Shown here: positions 26,551 to 38,200 of the stretch, in pieces
Layout: the number at the start of each line of letters is the position of its first letter
How positions within the stretch are numbered: position 1 is the stretch's first letter
NCBI GenBank assembly: GCA_934120675.1
Contig: CAKOUU010000001.1
Coordinates: forward strand, 1-64,000
Source of the DNA: an uncultured Clostridia bacterium
GTDB lineage: Bacteria; Bacillota; Clostridia; TANB77; CAG-508
DNA: 64,000 nt
Reading direction: 5' to 3'
Translations under genes and position numbers: made by a program
Notes under the pieces: model-generated
Database searches by the model: none
The model's input: only the letters and a program-made list of their open reading frames with translations
What the model was told of the DNA's origin: nothing

Positions 26551-27678
26551 ATGAAAAAAATTTTAATATTTTACGCATCATACGGAGGCGGTCACTTAAA
26601 TGCCGCAAAATCTATAAAAGAATGCATTGACAACAATTATAAAAACTGTGAAACAGAACTAATAGACTGTATGAAATATGTAAATAAGCCAATTGAAATA
26701 GTCACAACAGCCGCATACAGAGAAATGGCAAAAAAAATGCCATGGGCTTGGGGTAAAATATATGCCGACTCGCAAAAAGGTCCATTAGCACACATATCAT
26801 CAAAATCAAATCAATTATTAGCAATAAAACTTTTAAAATTATTACGAGAAAAACAACCAGATTTAATAATTTCAACACATCCATTTGGCAGTCAAATGTG
26901 TGCATACTTAAAAAGAAAAGGTAAAATAACTGCCCAGATTGCAACAATAATGACAGACTTTTCACCACATGACCAATGGCTTGTTGGAAACGAAACAACA
27001 GATTATTTTTTCGTTGCAAATGATAAAATGAAAAATTATCTTGTCGCAAAAAACATTCCTGATAACAAAGTATTCGTAACTGGAATACCTATATCTTCTA
27101 GATTTTTACAAAACTATAATAGAGAAGAAATTTTAAAAGAATTTGATTTAAAAGATAATAAAAAAAATATTTTATTTTTTGGTGGTGGCGAATTTGGTCT
27201 TGGAAAAGCCAGAACCGTTGAAATCTTTAATAATTTAGTTAAAAATTTCGATAATATTCAAGTCATTGCAATTGCTGGAAAAAATGAAAAAATGAAATCC
27301 GAATTTGAAAAAATTGTTGAAGAAAACAATAAACAAGAATCTGTAAAAGTTTTAGCATTTACAAATAAAGTACCTGAATTAATGTCAATTTCTGACCTAG
27401 TAATTTCAAAACCTGGTGGATTAACTACTTCTGAAAGTTTGGCATCAAATTTGCCTATGATAATTATTAATCCTATCCCTGGCCAAGAAGAAGAAAATGC
27501 TGAATTTTTAGAAAGTAAAGGTACTGGTATTTGGCTAAGAAAAGATAATTCTTCTCGTGAAGTTCTAAAAAGTGTAATTGATAATCCTGAAAAATTAAAT
27601 ACAATGAAGAAAAATACTGAGATTTTGGCAAAAAAACATTCTACTAAAAATATTTGCAAAATTCTCTTAGAAAATTAA
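26551..27678 (+). CDS. MurG/UgtP-like diacylglycerol glucosyltransferase
   Basis: 375 residues. The N-terminal MGDG_synth domain starts KKILIFYASYGGGHLNAAKSI (2-22) and includes IISTHPFGS and TDFSPHDQWL. The C-terminal GT-B half has FFGGGEFGLGKA and the donor-binding ISKPGGLTTSESLASNLPMIIINPIPGQEEENAEFL. This is the GT28 family of UgtP/YpfP and plant MGDG synthases, which add sugar to diacylglycerol for glycolipids and lipoteichoic-acid anchors. It is a single gene with an AAGGAG site and its own terminator. Confidence 0.85.
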   Translation: MKKILIFYASYGGGHLNAAKSIKECIDNNYKNCETELIDCMKYVNKPIEIVTTAAYREMAKKMPWAWGKIYADSQKGPLAHISSKSNQLLAIKLLKLLREKQPDLIISTHPFGSQMCAYLKRKGKITAQIATIMTDFSPHDQWLVGNETTDYFFVANDKMKNYLVAKNIPDNKVFVTGIPISSRFLQNYNREEILKEFDLKDNKKNILFFGGGEFGLGKARTVEIFNNLVKNFDNIQVIAIAGKNEKMKSEFEKIVEENNKQESVKVLAFTNKVPELMSISDLVISKPGGLTTSESLASNLPMIIINPIPGQEEENAEFLESKGTGIWLRKDNSSREVLKSVIDNPEKLNTMKKNTEILAKKHSTKNICKILLEN

Positions 27679-27679
27679 A

Positions 27680-27722
27680 AAAGAGCTTTGTTGAGAATTT
27701 ACAACAAAGCTCCCTTTTTTTA
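27680..27722. terminator. Bidirectional terminator after the glycosyltransferase
   Basis: GAGCTTTGTTG and CAACAAAGCTC form a perfect 11-bp stem with A-run and T-run flanks. Confidence 0.92.
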
Positions 27723-27938
27723 ATATGGTACTATTCGTACGAAGCCCTTTCCTCTACAGGTTGTACACCATCTAAGATCAGTTCCATCAGTTCCATAATA
27801 CTCACCCTTTCCATTACAGTCAGGACAAATATAAGCTCCTGCAGATGCTTCTTCGAACTTATGCTCAAGCATATGTTTTTCATATACATCTTTGGAAAAA
27901 AACTCCTTTTTACATTTTTCGCATACGTATTTTACCAT
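27720..27938 (-). CDS. Small zinc-finger protein with DnaJ-type Cys repeats
   Basis: The ATG at 27938 is used because AGGAGG lies 7 bp upstream; a longer in-frame ATG (27986) has no site. The 72 residues begin MVKYVCEKCKKEFFS and continue to H..H (C2H2-like), then CPDCNGKGEYYG and CTTCRGKGF, two CxxCxGxG motifs as in the DnaJ zinc centre. It may bind two zinc ions. The partner is unknown; the 28-kb neighbour genes give no clue. Confidence 0.7.
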   Translation of the reverse strand: MVKYVCEKCKKEFFSKDVYEKHMLEHKFEEASAGAYICPDCNGKGEYYGTDGTDLRWCTTCRGKGFVRIVPY

Positions 27939-28028
27939 ACCTTTTCCTCCTGGCAATGCCAAAAAAATATTATTAAAAAGCGACATTGCAATTATATCAC
28001 CCCTTCTAATTTATGTCAACACAAATTT

Positions 28029-28193
28029 TCACAGTGATTTTTTAGCCGCAATAATAGCAAGATTATCAGCAAATGCAGTAAAAAAAGCAGCCAATATAGC
28101 TAGTTCATCAGCATCCATTTCTTCTCCAACGCTAATTGCCAAAGAACTTGCTAAACCAATTAAGTTACAACTAGAAAAATCAGAAAAACACAT
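28029..28193 (-). CDS. Small DUF6774-like protein
   Basis: 54 residues from ATG 28193: an N-terminal Cys-containing stretch followed by NLIGLASSLAISVGEEMDAD and ILAAFFTAFADNLAIIAAKK. This two-helix pattern (LA..LA.....G.DADELAILAAFFTAFADNLAIIAA) matches the short DUF6774 family found in Clostridia. The AGAGGTG ribosome binding site (28201-28207) is in the loop of a hairpin whose arm overlaps the start codon. It lies just downstream of recR. Confidence 0.65.
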   Translation of the reverse strand: MCFSDFSSCNLIGLASSLAISVGEEMDADELAILAAFFTAFADNLAIIAAKKSL

Positions 28194-28222
28194 ATAATAC
28201 ACCTCTAAAGTATTATATGTGC
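28189..28222 (-). promoter_or_regulatory. Perfect hairpin around the DUF6774 ribosome binding site
   Basis: CACATATAATAC (28189-28200) and GTATTATATGTG (28211-28222) form a 12-bp stem with a 10-nt loop. On the minus strand the loop holds AGAGGTG and the 3' arm holds the ATG, followed by TTTTTCT. It can be a terminator after recR, a translation switch for the small gene, or both. Confidence 0.65.
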
Positions 28223-28236
28223 TTTATTTTGATATG

Positions 28237-28836
28237 TTAAATTTCTCTTCTACCCTCTAACGCTTTAGTTAAAGTAATTTCATCTGTATACTCTAAGTCT
28301 CCACCAACAGGAATACCATGTGCAATTCTAGTAACTTTAACGCCTAAAGGTTTAATAAGTTTAGACAAATACATCGCAGTTGCTTCACCTTCAACTCTAG
28401 GATTTGTAGCAAGTATAACTTCTTTTACACTTCCATCCATAAGTCTTGCAAGTAATTCTTTAATTTTTATATCATCAGGTCCAACTCCATTCATAGGCGA
28501 AATAGAACCATGTAAAACATGATACACACCTTTAAATTCATGCGTTTTTTCCATAGCAACAATGTCCCTAACATCTTCTACAACACATATAGAAGATTGG
28601 TCTCTTTTAGGACTTGCACATATTGGGCATGGGTCTGTATCTGAAATATTAAAACACTTGCTACAATATTTTAAATTATGTTTTGCATCTTGTATCGATT
28701 TTATAAATTCATTTGATTCTTCTTCTGAACAATTTAATATATAAAACGCAAGTCTTGCAGCTGTTTTGTGTCCTATACTAGGTAGCTTTTCAAAACTTTC
28801 TATTAATTTCTCGATTGATGGTGAATATAATGACAT
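28237..28836 (-). CDS. recR: Recombination mediator RecR
   Basis: 199 residues, standard length. The N-terminal helix-hairpin-helix ([24 protein letters not shown]) is followed by the four-Cys zinc motif [19 protein letters not shown] (about 57-75) and the Toprim domain ([42 protein letters not shown]). RecR loads RecA with RecF/RecO at gaps. It is third in dnaX-ybaB-recR, the conserved Firmicutes order. Confidence 0.96.
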   Translation of the reverse strand: MSLYSPSIEKLIESFEKLPSIGHKTAARLAFYILNCSEEESNEFIKSIQDAKHNLKYCSKCFNISDTDPCPICASPKRDQSSICVVEDVRDIVAMEKTHEFKGVYHVLHGSISPMNGVGPDDIKIKELLARLMDGSVKEVILATNPRVEGEATAMYLSKLIKPLGVKVTRIAHGIPVGGDLEYTDEITLTKALEGRREI

Positions 28837-28855
28837 CCTTTTACTCCTTATTTTA

Positions 28856-29200
28856 CTACATTAATCCTGGAATATTAAATTTTCCAAACTCTTGACTTTG
28901 AGCACTATCAACTTTTCTTAATGCTTCATTAACACATGTTAAAATTAAATCTTCTAACATTTCAACATCTTCTGGATCAACAACATCAGGCTTGATTTTT
29001 ATTTCTTTTATAACTTTCTCACCCGTAACTTTTACACTAATTGCTCCTCCACCTGCTGTTGCATCAAACTCCTTACTTGATAACTCCTCTTGTGATTTTT
29101 GCATTTCTTCTTGCATTTTTTTGGCTTGTTTCATTAAATTATTCATATTCATTCCGCCAAATCCTCCCATACCTCCTGGGAATCCACCTCTTTTTGCCAT
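28856..29200 (-). CDS. YbaB/EbfC nucleoid-associated protein
   Basis: 114 residues: a Gly/Met-rich N-terminus ([20 protein letters not shown]), the helical [18 protein letters not shown] and the conserved core [42 protein letters not shown]. YbaB/EbfC forms dimers that bind DNA. Located between dnaX and recR in the usual dnaX-yaaK-recR arrangement. Confidence 0.95.
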   Translation of the reverse strand: MAKRGGFPGGMGGFGGMNMNNLMKQAKKMQEEMQKSQEELSSKEFDATAGGGAISVKVTGEKVIKEIKIKPDVVDPEDVEMLEDLILTCVNEALRKVDSAQSQEFGKFNIPGLM

Positions 29201-29225
29201 TTTAAACTCCTCCTTTTTATCATTT

Positions 29226-30893
29226 CTACATCATATTAAATGGAATATTAGACTCACTCGCTAACCTCTGAATATCATCTTCAGGATTATGCACAACAAC
29301 TGAATTTTGAGCATCATTTATATATTTAATCTGCATATCCTTACCACAAGCTAACGAAACCAAACTAGAAATTTCCTTAATATTTTCCTGTTTATCTAGA
29401 ACAGCTTTACCAAAAGCCGTCATTCCTTTTTTAAACTTAATACCAACAGTATTATCATTTATCTGTTCAGCACTAGTATTCATTAAGTTTGTGTATAGTA
29501 CTATTTTACCATTTTGTTTTAAATCATTTACAATTTTAGGCCAACTCTTACTCAAATCACTTGAATATGTCCTGCTCATTGGCTGTCTACTTACATTATT
29601 AGAAGTACCTTGAGTATTATCCATTTTAGGTGACATACTATTTCTAACAGCATTATTACCAACTACTGGATTTGAATTACTATATGTTGCCATATTATTA
29701 GAAGCAACGCCTGATGTCACATTTGATGCCACAGTATTTGTAACTGCAACCTTTCCAGACTTCAAATAATTTTCTATTTTTTCAAGTCTTTCTTCAACAT
29801 CTCCGCCAGTACCAACTTCTTTACTACATAGCTTAATAATACCAGCTTGAAACATAATTGTTTTTTGTGTAGACCATTTCATATCATTTTCTAAATTTGA
29901 TAATTCATAAATCAAATTAACTAGCTTTTCTTTTGTAACTTTATCTGATAAAGCTTTGATATTTGTGACTTCTTCTTCACTATATAATTCTGCTTTTCCA
30001 GAAGACTTATAAATTAAGACATCTTTTACATATTTAATAATTTCCCATAAAAAATTATTTAAATCCTTGCCTTGATTTAAAATTTCATCCATACTAGCTA
30101 AAGCCTTATCAATATCATATTCAACAATTGCATCAACTATACTATGTACAAATGTAATTTTAGGAATTCCAACTAAATCTTTAATTTTATCTTCATCAAT
30201 TTTATTTTCTCCATCTTGAACACATCTTTCCAAAATTGACAAAGCATCTCTCATTGCGCCTTCAGCTAAAACTGAAATAATTTTTAAAGCTCCATCTGTA
30301 ACTTCTATATTACTTTCTTTACAAACAATTTCAAGTCTTTTTATAATATCTTCATTTGAAATTCTTTTAAAATCAAATCTTTGACATCTTGAAAGTATTG
30401 TTGCAGGTAGCTTTTGAGGTTCTGTCGTTGCCAAAATAAATTTAACATGTTCTGGTGGCTCTTCCAAAGTCTTTAATAATGCATTAAAAGCCCCTGGTGA
30501 TAACATATGAACCTCATCTATAATATATACTCTATATTTTGCCTTTGTTGGCAAAAAATTAACTTCTTCACGAATACTTCTAATATCTTCAACACTATTA
30601 TTTGAAGCAGCATCCATTTCAACAATATCTGTAAGAGAACCATTTAATGCCCCTTTACAAATTTCACACTCATTACAAGGTTCCCCATCTTTTGGATTTA
30701 AGCAATTTATTGCTCTTGCCAAAATTTTTGCAGATGATGTCTTACCTGTTCCACGTCCACCGTTAAACAAATAAGCATGTCCCACTCTATCTGCCATAAT
30801 CTGATTTCTTAATGTACGTGTAATGTGTTCTTGACCAACAAGTTCTGAAAAAGTTATTGGTCTAAACTTTCTATAAAGAGCTGTGTACCCCAT
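29226..30893 (-). CDS. dnaX: DNA polymerase III subunit gamma/tau
   Basis: 555 residues. The AAA+ domain has Walker [15 protein letters not shown], the four-Cys zinc module [16 protein letters not shown], Walker [12 protein letters not shown] and sensor [22 protein letters not shown]. After the collar domain (about 245-370) come a Ser/Asn/Val-rich linker and a C-terminal domain ([20 protein letters not shown]) that binds polymerase in tau. It builds the clamp loader. The SRP RNA gene lies 80 bp upstream, a conserved Firmicutes linkage. Confidence 0.96.
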   Translation of the reverse strand: MGYTALYRKFRPITFSELVGQEHITRTLRNQIMADRVGHAYLFNGGRGTGKTSSAKILARAINCLNPKDGEPCNECEICKGALNGSLTDIVEMDAASNNSVEDIRSIREEVNFLPTKAKYRVYIIDEVHMLSPGAFNALLKTLEEPPEHVKFILATTEPQKLPATILSRCQRFDFKRISNEDIIKRLEIVCKESNIEVTDGALKIISVLAEGAMRDALSILERCVQDGENKIDEDKIKDLVGIPKITFVHSIVDAIVEYDIDKALASMDEILNQGKDLNNFLWEIIKYVKDVLIYKSSGKAELYSEEEVTNIKALSDKVTKEKLVNLIYELSNLENDMKWSTQKTIMFQAGIIKLCSKEVGTGGDVEERLEKIENYLKSGKVAVTNTVASNVTSGVASNNMATYSNSNPVVGNNAVRNSMSPKMDNTQGTSNNVSRQPMSRTYSSDLSKSWPKIVNDLKQNGKIVLYTNLMNTSAEQINDNTVGIKFKKGMTAFGKAVLDKQENIKEISSLVSLACGKDMQIKYINDAQNSVVVHNPEDDIQRLASESNIPFNMM

Positions 30894-30971
30894 AATTTCA
30901 CATCCTTTATAATTTTAGAATTTACTATAATAGGAAAATCAAAAATTATCTTATTATAGTATAAAATTTAA

Positions 30972-31077
30972 TCCCTCTATAGAGAGTACTCCACATAAAG
31001 ATTTTCTACTTATTGCTGCTTCCTTCCGGACCTGACAAGGTTCATAGGTCTCTATTGGATTACCCTCTATACAAAGA
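30972..31077 (-). ncRNA. ffs: Signal recognition particle RNA, small bacterial type
   Basis: The minus strand carries the hallmark domain IV: TGTCAGGTCCGGAAGG followed by AAGCAGCA with the GGAA tetraloop. TATAGAGGGTA and TACTCTCTATA close the outer stem. The length (about 105 nt) fits the small 4.5S-like form without an Alu domain. It forms the SRP with Ffh for membrane-protein targeting. It lies directly upstream of dnaX. Confidence 0.95.
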
Positions 31078-31142
31078 TTAAATTTCATACCTTTGTATTA
31101 TATACTGACTTTAAAAAATTATCAAGTACTTTTTTAATTCTT

Positions 31143-31895
31143 TTATGTTCTTTTAAAAATAATATCTTTTAAGTCAGTATTTTCAGTACTTTGCATTCCA
31201 TTATCTACAACATTTCCTGTTGGCAAATCTAAATTCATGCTAGCTTTATAACTTTTTTTAGAATCTAAATTCACAATAATATCAAATGAAACACTAAATT
31301 TAATATCATCATTATTTATTGCCAATTTTTTTAACAAATCATTATGATTTATCTGCTCATCATCATTTGAAGTATAATTTCCTATATCCTCAATAGCATA
31401 TCTAAAGACCACTAATCCACCCTGATTTGAAATTTTCATTTCTTTTATGCTTGAATCAATATCCCCCTTATACTCTATTCTATCAACTTCATTTTCTGAA
31501 CTATTTTTAAAAATGACACTATCAATATTTGCATCTGGTTTTAATAATTTTATTTTTCCAACTTTAAGTTCTTGATTAATTTTAAAATTATCTAAAACAA
31601 CACTTGAAATTGTCTCTGTATATTTGTAATCTGAATTTTTCTTTATATACAAATAAATATCATTATTTTGGTTTACTGCCAAATTCCATTTATTTTGTTC
31701 GTCATTTGCATCTGTTCCTTCAACATTACTTATTATTGATATTTTTGATAAAGTAAATGGTGGATTGCCTTCACCTTCTACATTATATTTCAAAGAGATT
31801 AATGCTACAACAAATATTATCAATAATATTATGCTCATTACCATACACATATGAAATTGTCTCGTTTCCGTTATTTGTTTTATTTTTTCTTTCAA
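31143..31895 (-). CDS. Membrane-anchored protein of unknown function
   Basis: 250 residues from a TTG at 31895 with AGGAAAGAAT upstream. One membrane helix (about 17-37) is preceded by a basic cytosolic tail, then a 210-residue external part, probably beta-sandwich (ISIISNVEGTDANDEQNKWNLAVNQNNDIYLYIKK, IKFSVSFDIIVNLDSKKSYKASMNLDLP). No known domain is recognised. It lies between the SRP RNA and tRNA-Arg, near the giant surface protein on the same strand, but a link is only inferred. Confidence 0.6.
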   Translation of the reverse strand: MKEKIKQITETRQFHMCMVMSIILLIIFVVALISLKYNVEGEGNPPFTLSKISIISNVEGTDANDEQNKWNLAVNQNNDIYLYIKKNSDYKYTETISSVVLDNFKINQELKVGKIKLLKPDANIDSVIFKNSSENEVDRIEYKGDIDSSIKEMKISNQGGLVVFRYAIEDIGNYTSNDDEQINHNDLLKKLAINNDDIKFSVSFDIIVNLDSKKSYKASMNLDLPTGNVVDNGMQSTENTDLKDIIFKRT

Positions 31896-31973
31896 ATTCT
31901 TTCCTCACTCTTATAAAAAATTAAAACCATATAATTCATAGTGTTTTCAATGATTACATGGTTTTTTTATTAC

Positions 31974-32049
<76 letters not shown>

Positions 32050-32106
32050 ATTAAAAACCATATATACTATACCAAATTTTCTAAAAAATTTCAAGTAGTT
32101 TTATAT

Positions 32107-32215
32107 ATTAGAAAAGTTGTATAACTTTCCTAATGTTACAGTTCAAAGAAAAAGAATTGCAGTTTAAAACCACAATTCTTTGTCCACATAAGAAAATTTA
32201 TATAATAAATTTTCT
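32107..32215 (-). terminator. Three consecutive hairpins after the giant surface-protein gene
   Basis: ATTAGAAAAGTT / AACTTTCCTAAT (32107-32134), AAAGAATTG / CAATTCTTT (32151-32181) and AGAAAATTTAT / ATAAATTTTCT (32191-32215) are stacked between the giant gene and tRNA-Arg. They likely end or protect the 8.5-kb mRNA. The remainder of 32050-32279 shows no gene. Confidence 0.6.
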
Positions 32216-32279
32216 GTACCATATTAATCTACATATTATGAAAGTTATTTAATCTTTCTAATCTAAATAAAATTTTAAG

Positions 32280-35200
32280 TTACAAAACAAATTTCTTTAT
32301 TATTACAACTCCTCCTGCAATAACAATTAAACATGAAATTCCAATAATATAGTAAATAACATGGTTATCACTACCCGTTGGTGGAACTATAGTAAGTGTC
32401 GCACGACTTATATGATCATATCCATTATCATCGCTTTCATGTGTATCATTTGTCAAATCATAGTTACCAGGTGTATAATTCTTCCAACTTCCATTAATCT
32501 CTTCACCATAGAATCTACCAACATCACTTGTACTACTCAAAATTTCAGTATAATTTTCATACAAGTTATCGTCTGAAGCAGATACAATTTTACTTGCTTC
32601 TACCTTCAAATATTGAGTTTCATTCTGTCGTATTTCTTTATTCCACTCATTCAATAATATGTTTTTTCTATTCTTTATTACATCATATGCTTTTTGAGAA
32701 AGTGAATTCTTAATATTAACCCCCTCTTTTAATTTCCAATCTGGACTACTTTCATTATATGGACTTATTAAGCCCTCATCCATATAGTCAACTATTGAAT
32801 TTACCGTCAATGAGACAGGTGTATTTCCTGGTGTTCCATATTTGTAATAACTTTCTGTATTATAATCTGTTTCTGATTTGTTTTTTACGCTTATCGTATA
32901 TTCAACCTGTAATGTTGAACCTTGAATCAAATTATTATCCGCCTCTACTTTTAGTATACCATTTTGTGGATATGTAACATAATTCATAGTAGTTGTTCGA
33001 GGATCCCCCTCTACTAGAACCGTTCCATTTTGTAATGTCAATTTAATATAACTGATTTCTTTATTTACTTCTAAGCTTTGTCTTGGTCTTTCAACTATAC
33101 CAAATTTAATGTTATAAATACGAGATGGTTCTACATAATCATAATTTGTTGTTTGATCTTTTTTGTCTTCTATTGGGAATGTCATTTTTCCTGTAGTAGC
33201 TATCATATAATGATTACTTTCGGCATCTGAATTATTATCATAGTTATCTTTAACAGTATAAGAATTATATTTCAAATTCTGATTTATTGCACTTCTTCTA
33301 TTCCAATCGTCAAGCGCAGAAGAGCAATTTTCCAACTCGGTATCTTGGTACCAGTATTCTGACCTATTTTGTACTGCTTGTTTAAATTTATCATTTGTTA
33401 TTATTGTAGACTTATAATCTTGTGTTGTTACATTTTTAGTTATAATCTTACTTTGCATATCACCTTTTTTACCATATGTATATTTTGTAACATATTCCCC
33501 AGGAATTATTCCAACAAACTCAAATCTTCCATCACTTGTTGTCTTAGTGTCTGCCGGAGTTTTTATAACATTTCCGCCGTCACCTAGTGTATATAGTGTA
33601 ATTACATTAGCATCACTATAATCACTACCATTATCAAAATTAACAAGTTCTACCTTAACATCATTAACGCCATTGTTTCCTTGCTCATATTTTCCATCAC
33701 CTATACGTTCTTTTGTAAGTGTCAAGTTTGCTTCATCTTCAAATACTAAACCAGAAATTGACTTTGGAGTTTTTCTTTTAATATGTAAATCAGGTGTACT
33801 ATCTGTATCGTCCTCATATGTAGAAATATCTCCATATGATATATTTTCTGGGGCTGAATCAGTATCTATTCCTGCATATGCATTTTTGTTTGAATCATAT
33901 GAAGAATAGGCTGTTATTTCTGTTGTATTGCCAACTACATATACCTCTCCACCATTTGCTTGTAAATCTGCCAAACTAATAATTGCATTTGTATTTAGTT
34001 CATATGTTAAATATACAGTTGCCATTTTTCCCGGTTCAATAAATGTATCTACTTCCCCTGACTGCCATATATTACGTACCGAATCATTTGTAGTTCCAAC
34101 TTTACTCCATGTAACCTTTTTGTCAGTATTTGTTCCATCTTCTATATAAGAATCTATAAATTCAAGTTGTGAATCTGAATAGTTTCTTAATCCTTTAACT
34201 TTTACAAATGGTATAGAACTTTCATTTTTTAATGAAATTTGGTATGTTAAGTAAATTTTTAATCTAGCTTCATCATCTGGGTTGTCCTTTGTAAATGCAA
34301 TATATGAGTCATATATTCCTCTTGAATATGTAACATCTCTGTAGTTTCCTTGATTATTTTTTACAGATACATTAAATCCATCTAGCAAAGAATCATATGC
34401 ACTATTTAGTTCATTATTTGGTAAACCTGCATTTATATACTTAGCTCTTTGTCCAAAATTATATGTATGCTCATAACCATTTATTGTCATATGCATATTG
34501 TTTAAATCAGTTGCAATTGCTATATCAGGTTGATTTCTTAATGCGATTCCTAAGTTAACATCTTTTATTTCTGTAACTCCAGCTTTCCACTTATCTAATG
34601 AATATTCTGCATCTTTAGTATTTGCTTTTATTGAGGCCCCTGTTGAACCATCTTGTGGAATAACAGAATTTTTTGTGCTTCCAGCTGTGTATGCTGTATT
34701 AGGCACTAAAGATGAACTGTATGTTCCATTTGTATATACTAATGAATTTGTAATATTTCCATTTTGGTCCAATGAATATCCCTTTGTTCCACTACTATTT
34801 TTTTCGTTTCCTCCTGATATAGTAGAATATGAATTATTAAAATCTGTTCTTAAAGTTGTATTTTCAACTGCCTTTGAACCATTATCTTTATCAAGTTTTT
34901 TTGTTACATTTTGGTATTTTAAACCATTATATTCAAATTCGATATAATAATCAGATAATTCATCTATTTTTACTTTTCTAAACATGTATTCACCTTGTGA
35001 ACCTGTCGTTGTTGTTTGAAGTGTTTCTGATTTTGTATTTTTTAGTCTAACCGTAATACCATTAATTAAAGTTTCATTTCTATCTGCATCATATAAATCG
35101 TTTCTTGTTGATTGCTTATTTTTATCAATGGTATCTTCCCATACATAACCTGAAACATCTAAATAAATTTGCTTGTTTTTAATGTCTTTTGTTTGTGTCG

Positions 35201-38200
35201 TTCCATTTACAAGTTGAATTGTATCTGGATCTGTTTTTATTTTATAGTATTCCGATAAATTGTCTGGTAAAGCATATTCTTCAATATAATATGTAATTTT
35301 ATTTTTTCCTTCATATACAGGTAAATTATCAACTTCAAATTGTGCATTACTATCTGTTGTTAATGTCTTTGCTTTATTTTTATCTGTTTCACTAAAGTCA
35401 CTATAACTGTATTTATTAGGTGATGTTTCTTTTAAATAATATTTTGTGTTATTTTTTAATACATATAGCTTAAACTGTACTCCACTCAGTTTTATTTCTC
35501 CTAATGAAGTATTCCCTGTATCTTCGTCTTTCTTTATTACCTTTAGGTTTCCATATTGTTTGTTTTTTAATTCTGTTTTTTCTGTTTTTCCAGCAGTAAC
35601 AGTTATATCTTTTTTCTTATCTGAATCATCTTGCAATCCTAAATTATAACCACTTGGAGTACTTATTTCTTCCACCTTGTATTTTCCAGCTAACAGATTT
35701 GAAAAAGTTACCTTTCCACTACCATCTGTTAATTTTTCTTCTGTTCCCCCTCCTGGTTTCGTTAATCTAATTTTAGCATTATTGAGAACAGCCCCTGTAT
35801 CTTTATCTTTTTTTATTACTTCTATTTGTCCAACCAAATCTTTCGAACCAAAATTTGTAGAGGTTGATCCCGCTGAAGTCCAACTATTACTATATGTTCC
35901 ATTAATTCTCATCCTTTGGCAAGCAAAACTAGTTCCTTTTAAAGTATAATCTGCTCCTCCATCTGTTTCTTTACAACTTCTTCCATTATGTGTCTTTTTC
36001 CCTCCAGCAGCAACTGAACTACAATAATATGTTGTCGCTGTTGTACCCCATTCAGAATATCCATATACACCATCTACATCCACAGTAACCTTAACATCAT
36101 TAATCTTTGTTGTTGAATTATCTACATATACATAAAATGAATATGTACCATTATCAGCAACATTAAAATAATTAATCTTTTCAATTCCACTTGTAACAAT
36201 ATTACCACTTTGAGTATTATCGCTTCCACCTGCAAAGAAATCATATTTTGTTCCATCTGTCTTTGTTGCCGAACCACTTATAGATATTTTACCACCATAA
36301 TTCACACTAACTTTATATGGTCCAACTCTACAATATCCGTTACTTTGCTGTGATATAGATATGTTATTTGAATCTTGAGTCGAAATTGATATCGACTTTT
36401 GTAATGTAGGTCCGCTAGATCCTGTTTTATTTGAACTTGATCTAAGATATGTATAATAATGAGCCGCTTTACCACACTGTGGATGTCCCGAATCTATACA
36501 ATAATATCTGTGTGCATGGTTCTCTTCTCCATCATCAGCATGAAAATTTCTAGTTTTATCAGTAATACAACACACCCTAATATCCAAAGCCAAAACCTGA
36601 TTAAATATACATCCAGATCCCATTATAAGTACGAATAAAAACATTATTGTACCTTTAAATTTATATTTTTTTACCATATATACAGAAAATAATATAACTA
36701 ATAAAATAATTATAAATATTAAAATATTTCTTACAATACCTGTTTTAACAGAAATTATAACTTGAGCTTGAGAAAAATCATCCTCACTCTCATTTTTATT
36801 TCCTTCAGTTGAATCTATATCCTTAGTTCCGTTAACACTAATGCACTTATTTATTTCTGTTTTATTTGTTAATGTCCCTATAGTATTAGACGTTAAACTT
36901 CTTGTTAAATATAATATAATTTTCTTGCTTTCTCCTGTTTTTATAACAATTCCAGAAATTCCATTATATATAACCATATTAGTTCCTTTTTTAGTCCACC
37001 CACTATTTTTGCTACTATCAAAAGTAAATCCTTCAGGAATATAGTCTACAATTTCATTAACATATCCATCTGCATTACCTTCATTTTTAATTTCCAATTG
37101 ATACTCTACTTCAATACTTGCTCCATCTATCTTTTTAGCCGGTATTTCTACTTTTACTAATTTACTTTCATTGTAATTATATTCTTTTTCTGTTCCATCA
37201 TAAGTAAGTTTTAAATTCAATATACTTTTATTTAGTGACATATCAAATTCTTCTTTTTCTACAAGTCCCAAATCAATATTTTCAATATTAGAATTTTTTA
37301 CACTTAGTTTATCTGTTAAACCAACACTTTTTTCTTCACCATCAATAGCAACACTTTTTAAAATTGCGTCTGAATTTATTTCTTCTCTAACTCCATTTTT
37401 CTTATAATCAGTTATTGCGTATTTTCCAGTATCAAATTCAAATAAAACCAAATAATTTCCTTTTTTAACATTAGTAAAGTCATATTTACCATTTGAATTT
37501 GTTTTTATAATTGTATTAGTTCCATCTTTCTTTTTTACAATAGCATTTGAATCTGCATCATATAATTTTATGATTACATCCGATAGCAACTGTTCTCCAC
37601 TATCTCTTTGACCATTTTTATTTGAATCAACCCAAACCGTTCCACTAATATCATATGTTTTATCATCTCCTGGTGTTGGGTTCGGATTATCAGGATTGTC
37701 TGGGCTATCTGGATTATCCGGATTATCTGGATTATTCGGATTATCCGGGTCTGGTGTTGAATCTTCATCATTTGCAAGCACATATACTTTTATTATATTA
37801 GATGTTTTTGATGTAATATAATCTCCATAAACAGTTGCAAAGTTTGAAACTTCTTTTGTTTCGGTCACAAATCCTGCTTTTGCCTTAATAACAAAATTTA
37901 ATGTCTTTCCTGCAGGAATTAATACCGTTGAATCAAATCCAGTTTTGCCATTAACTTGATATTGTAAATTTATCGTCTCCTTTACTCTATCACATTGTAA
38001 ATTTTCTTCTTCATTTATATCATATTCTGTATATACATGATTACTCTCTTTTAAGACATATTTATCATATTCAGCTGATATTCCTTCCAAACCATCTGGT
38101 AAATAATCTTGAACATTAACATATACTCTAGTTTTACTCTCATTCTTTACATTAACTTTATATTCAATTTCTTCACCATATTTAAGTTTTTCTCCTTCTT

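Noticed and set aside
27892..28197. A 101-residue plus-strand ORF
   Set aside because: It is the shadow of the zinc-finger and DUF6774-like genes on the minus strand and has no ribosome binding site.
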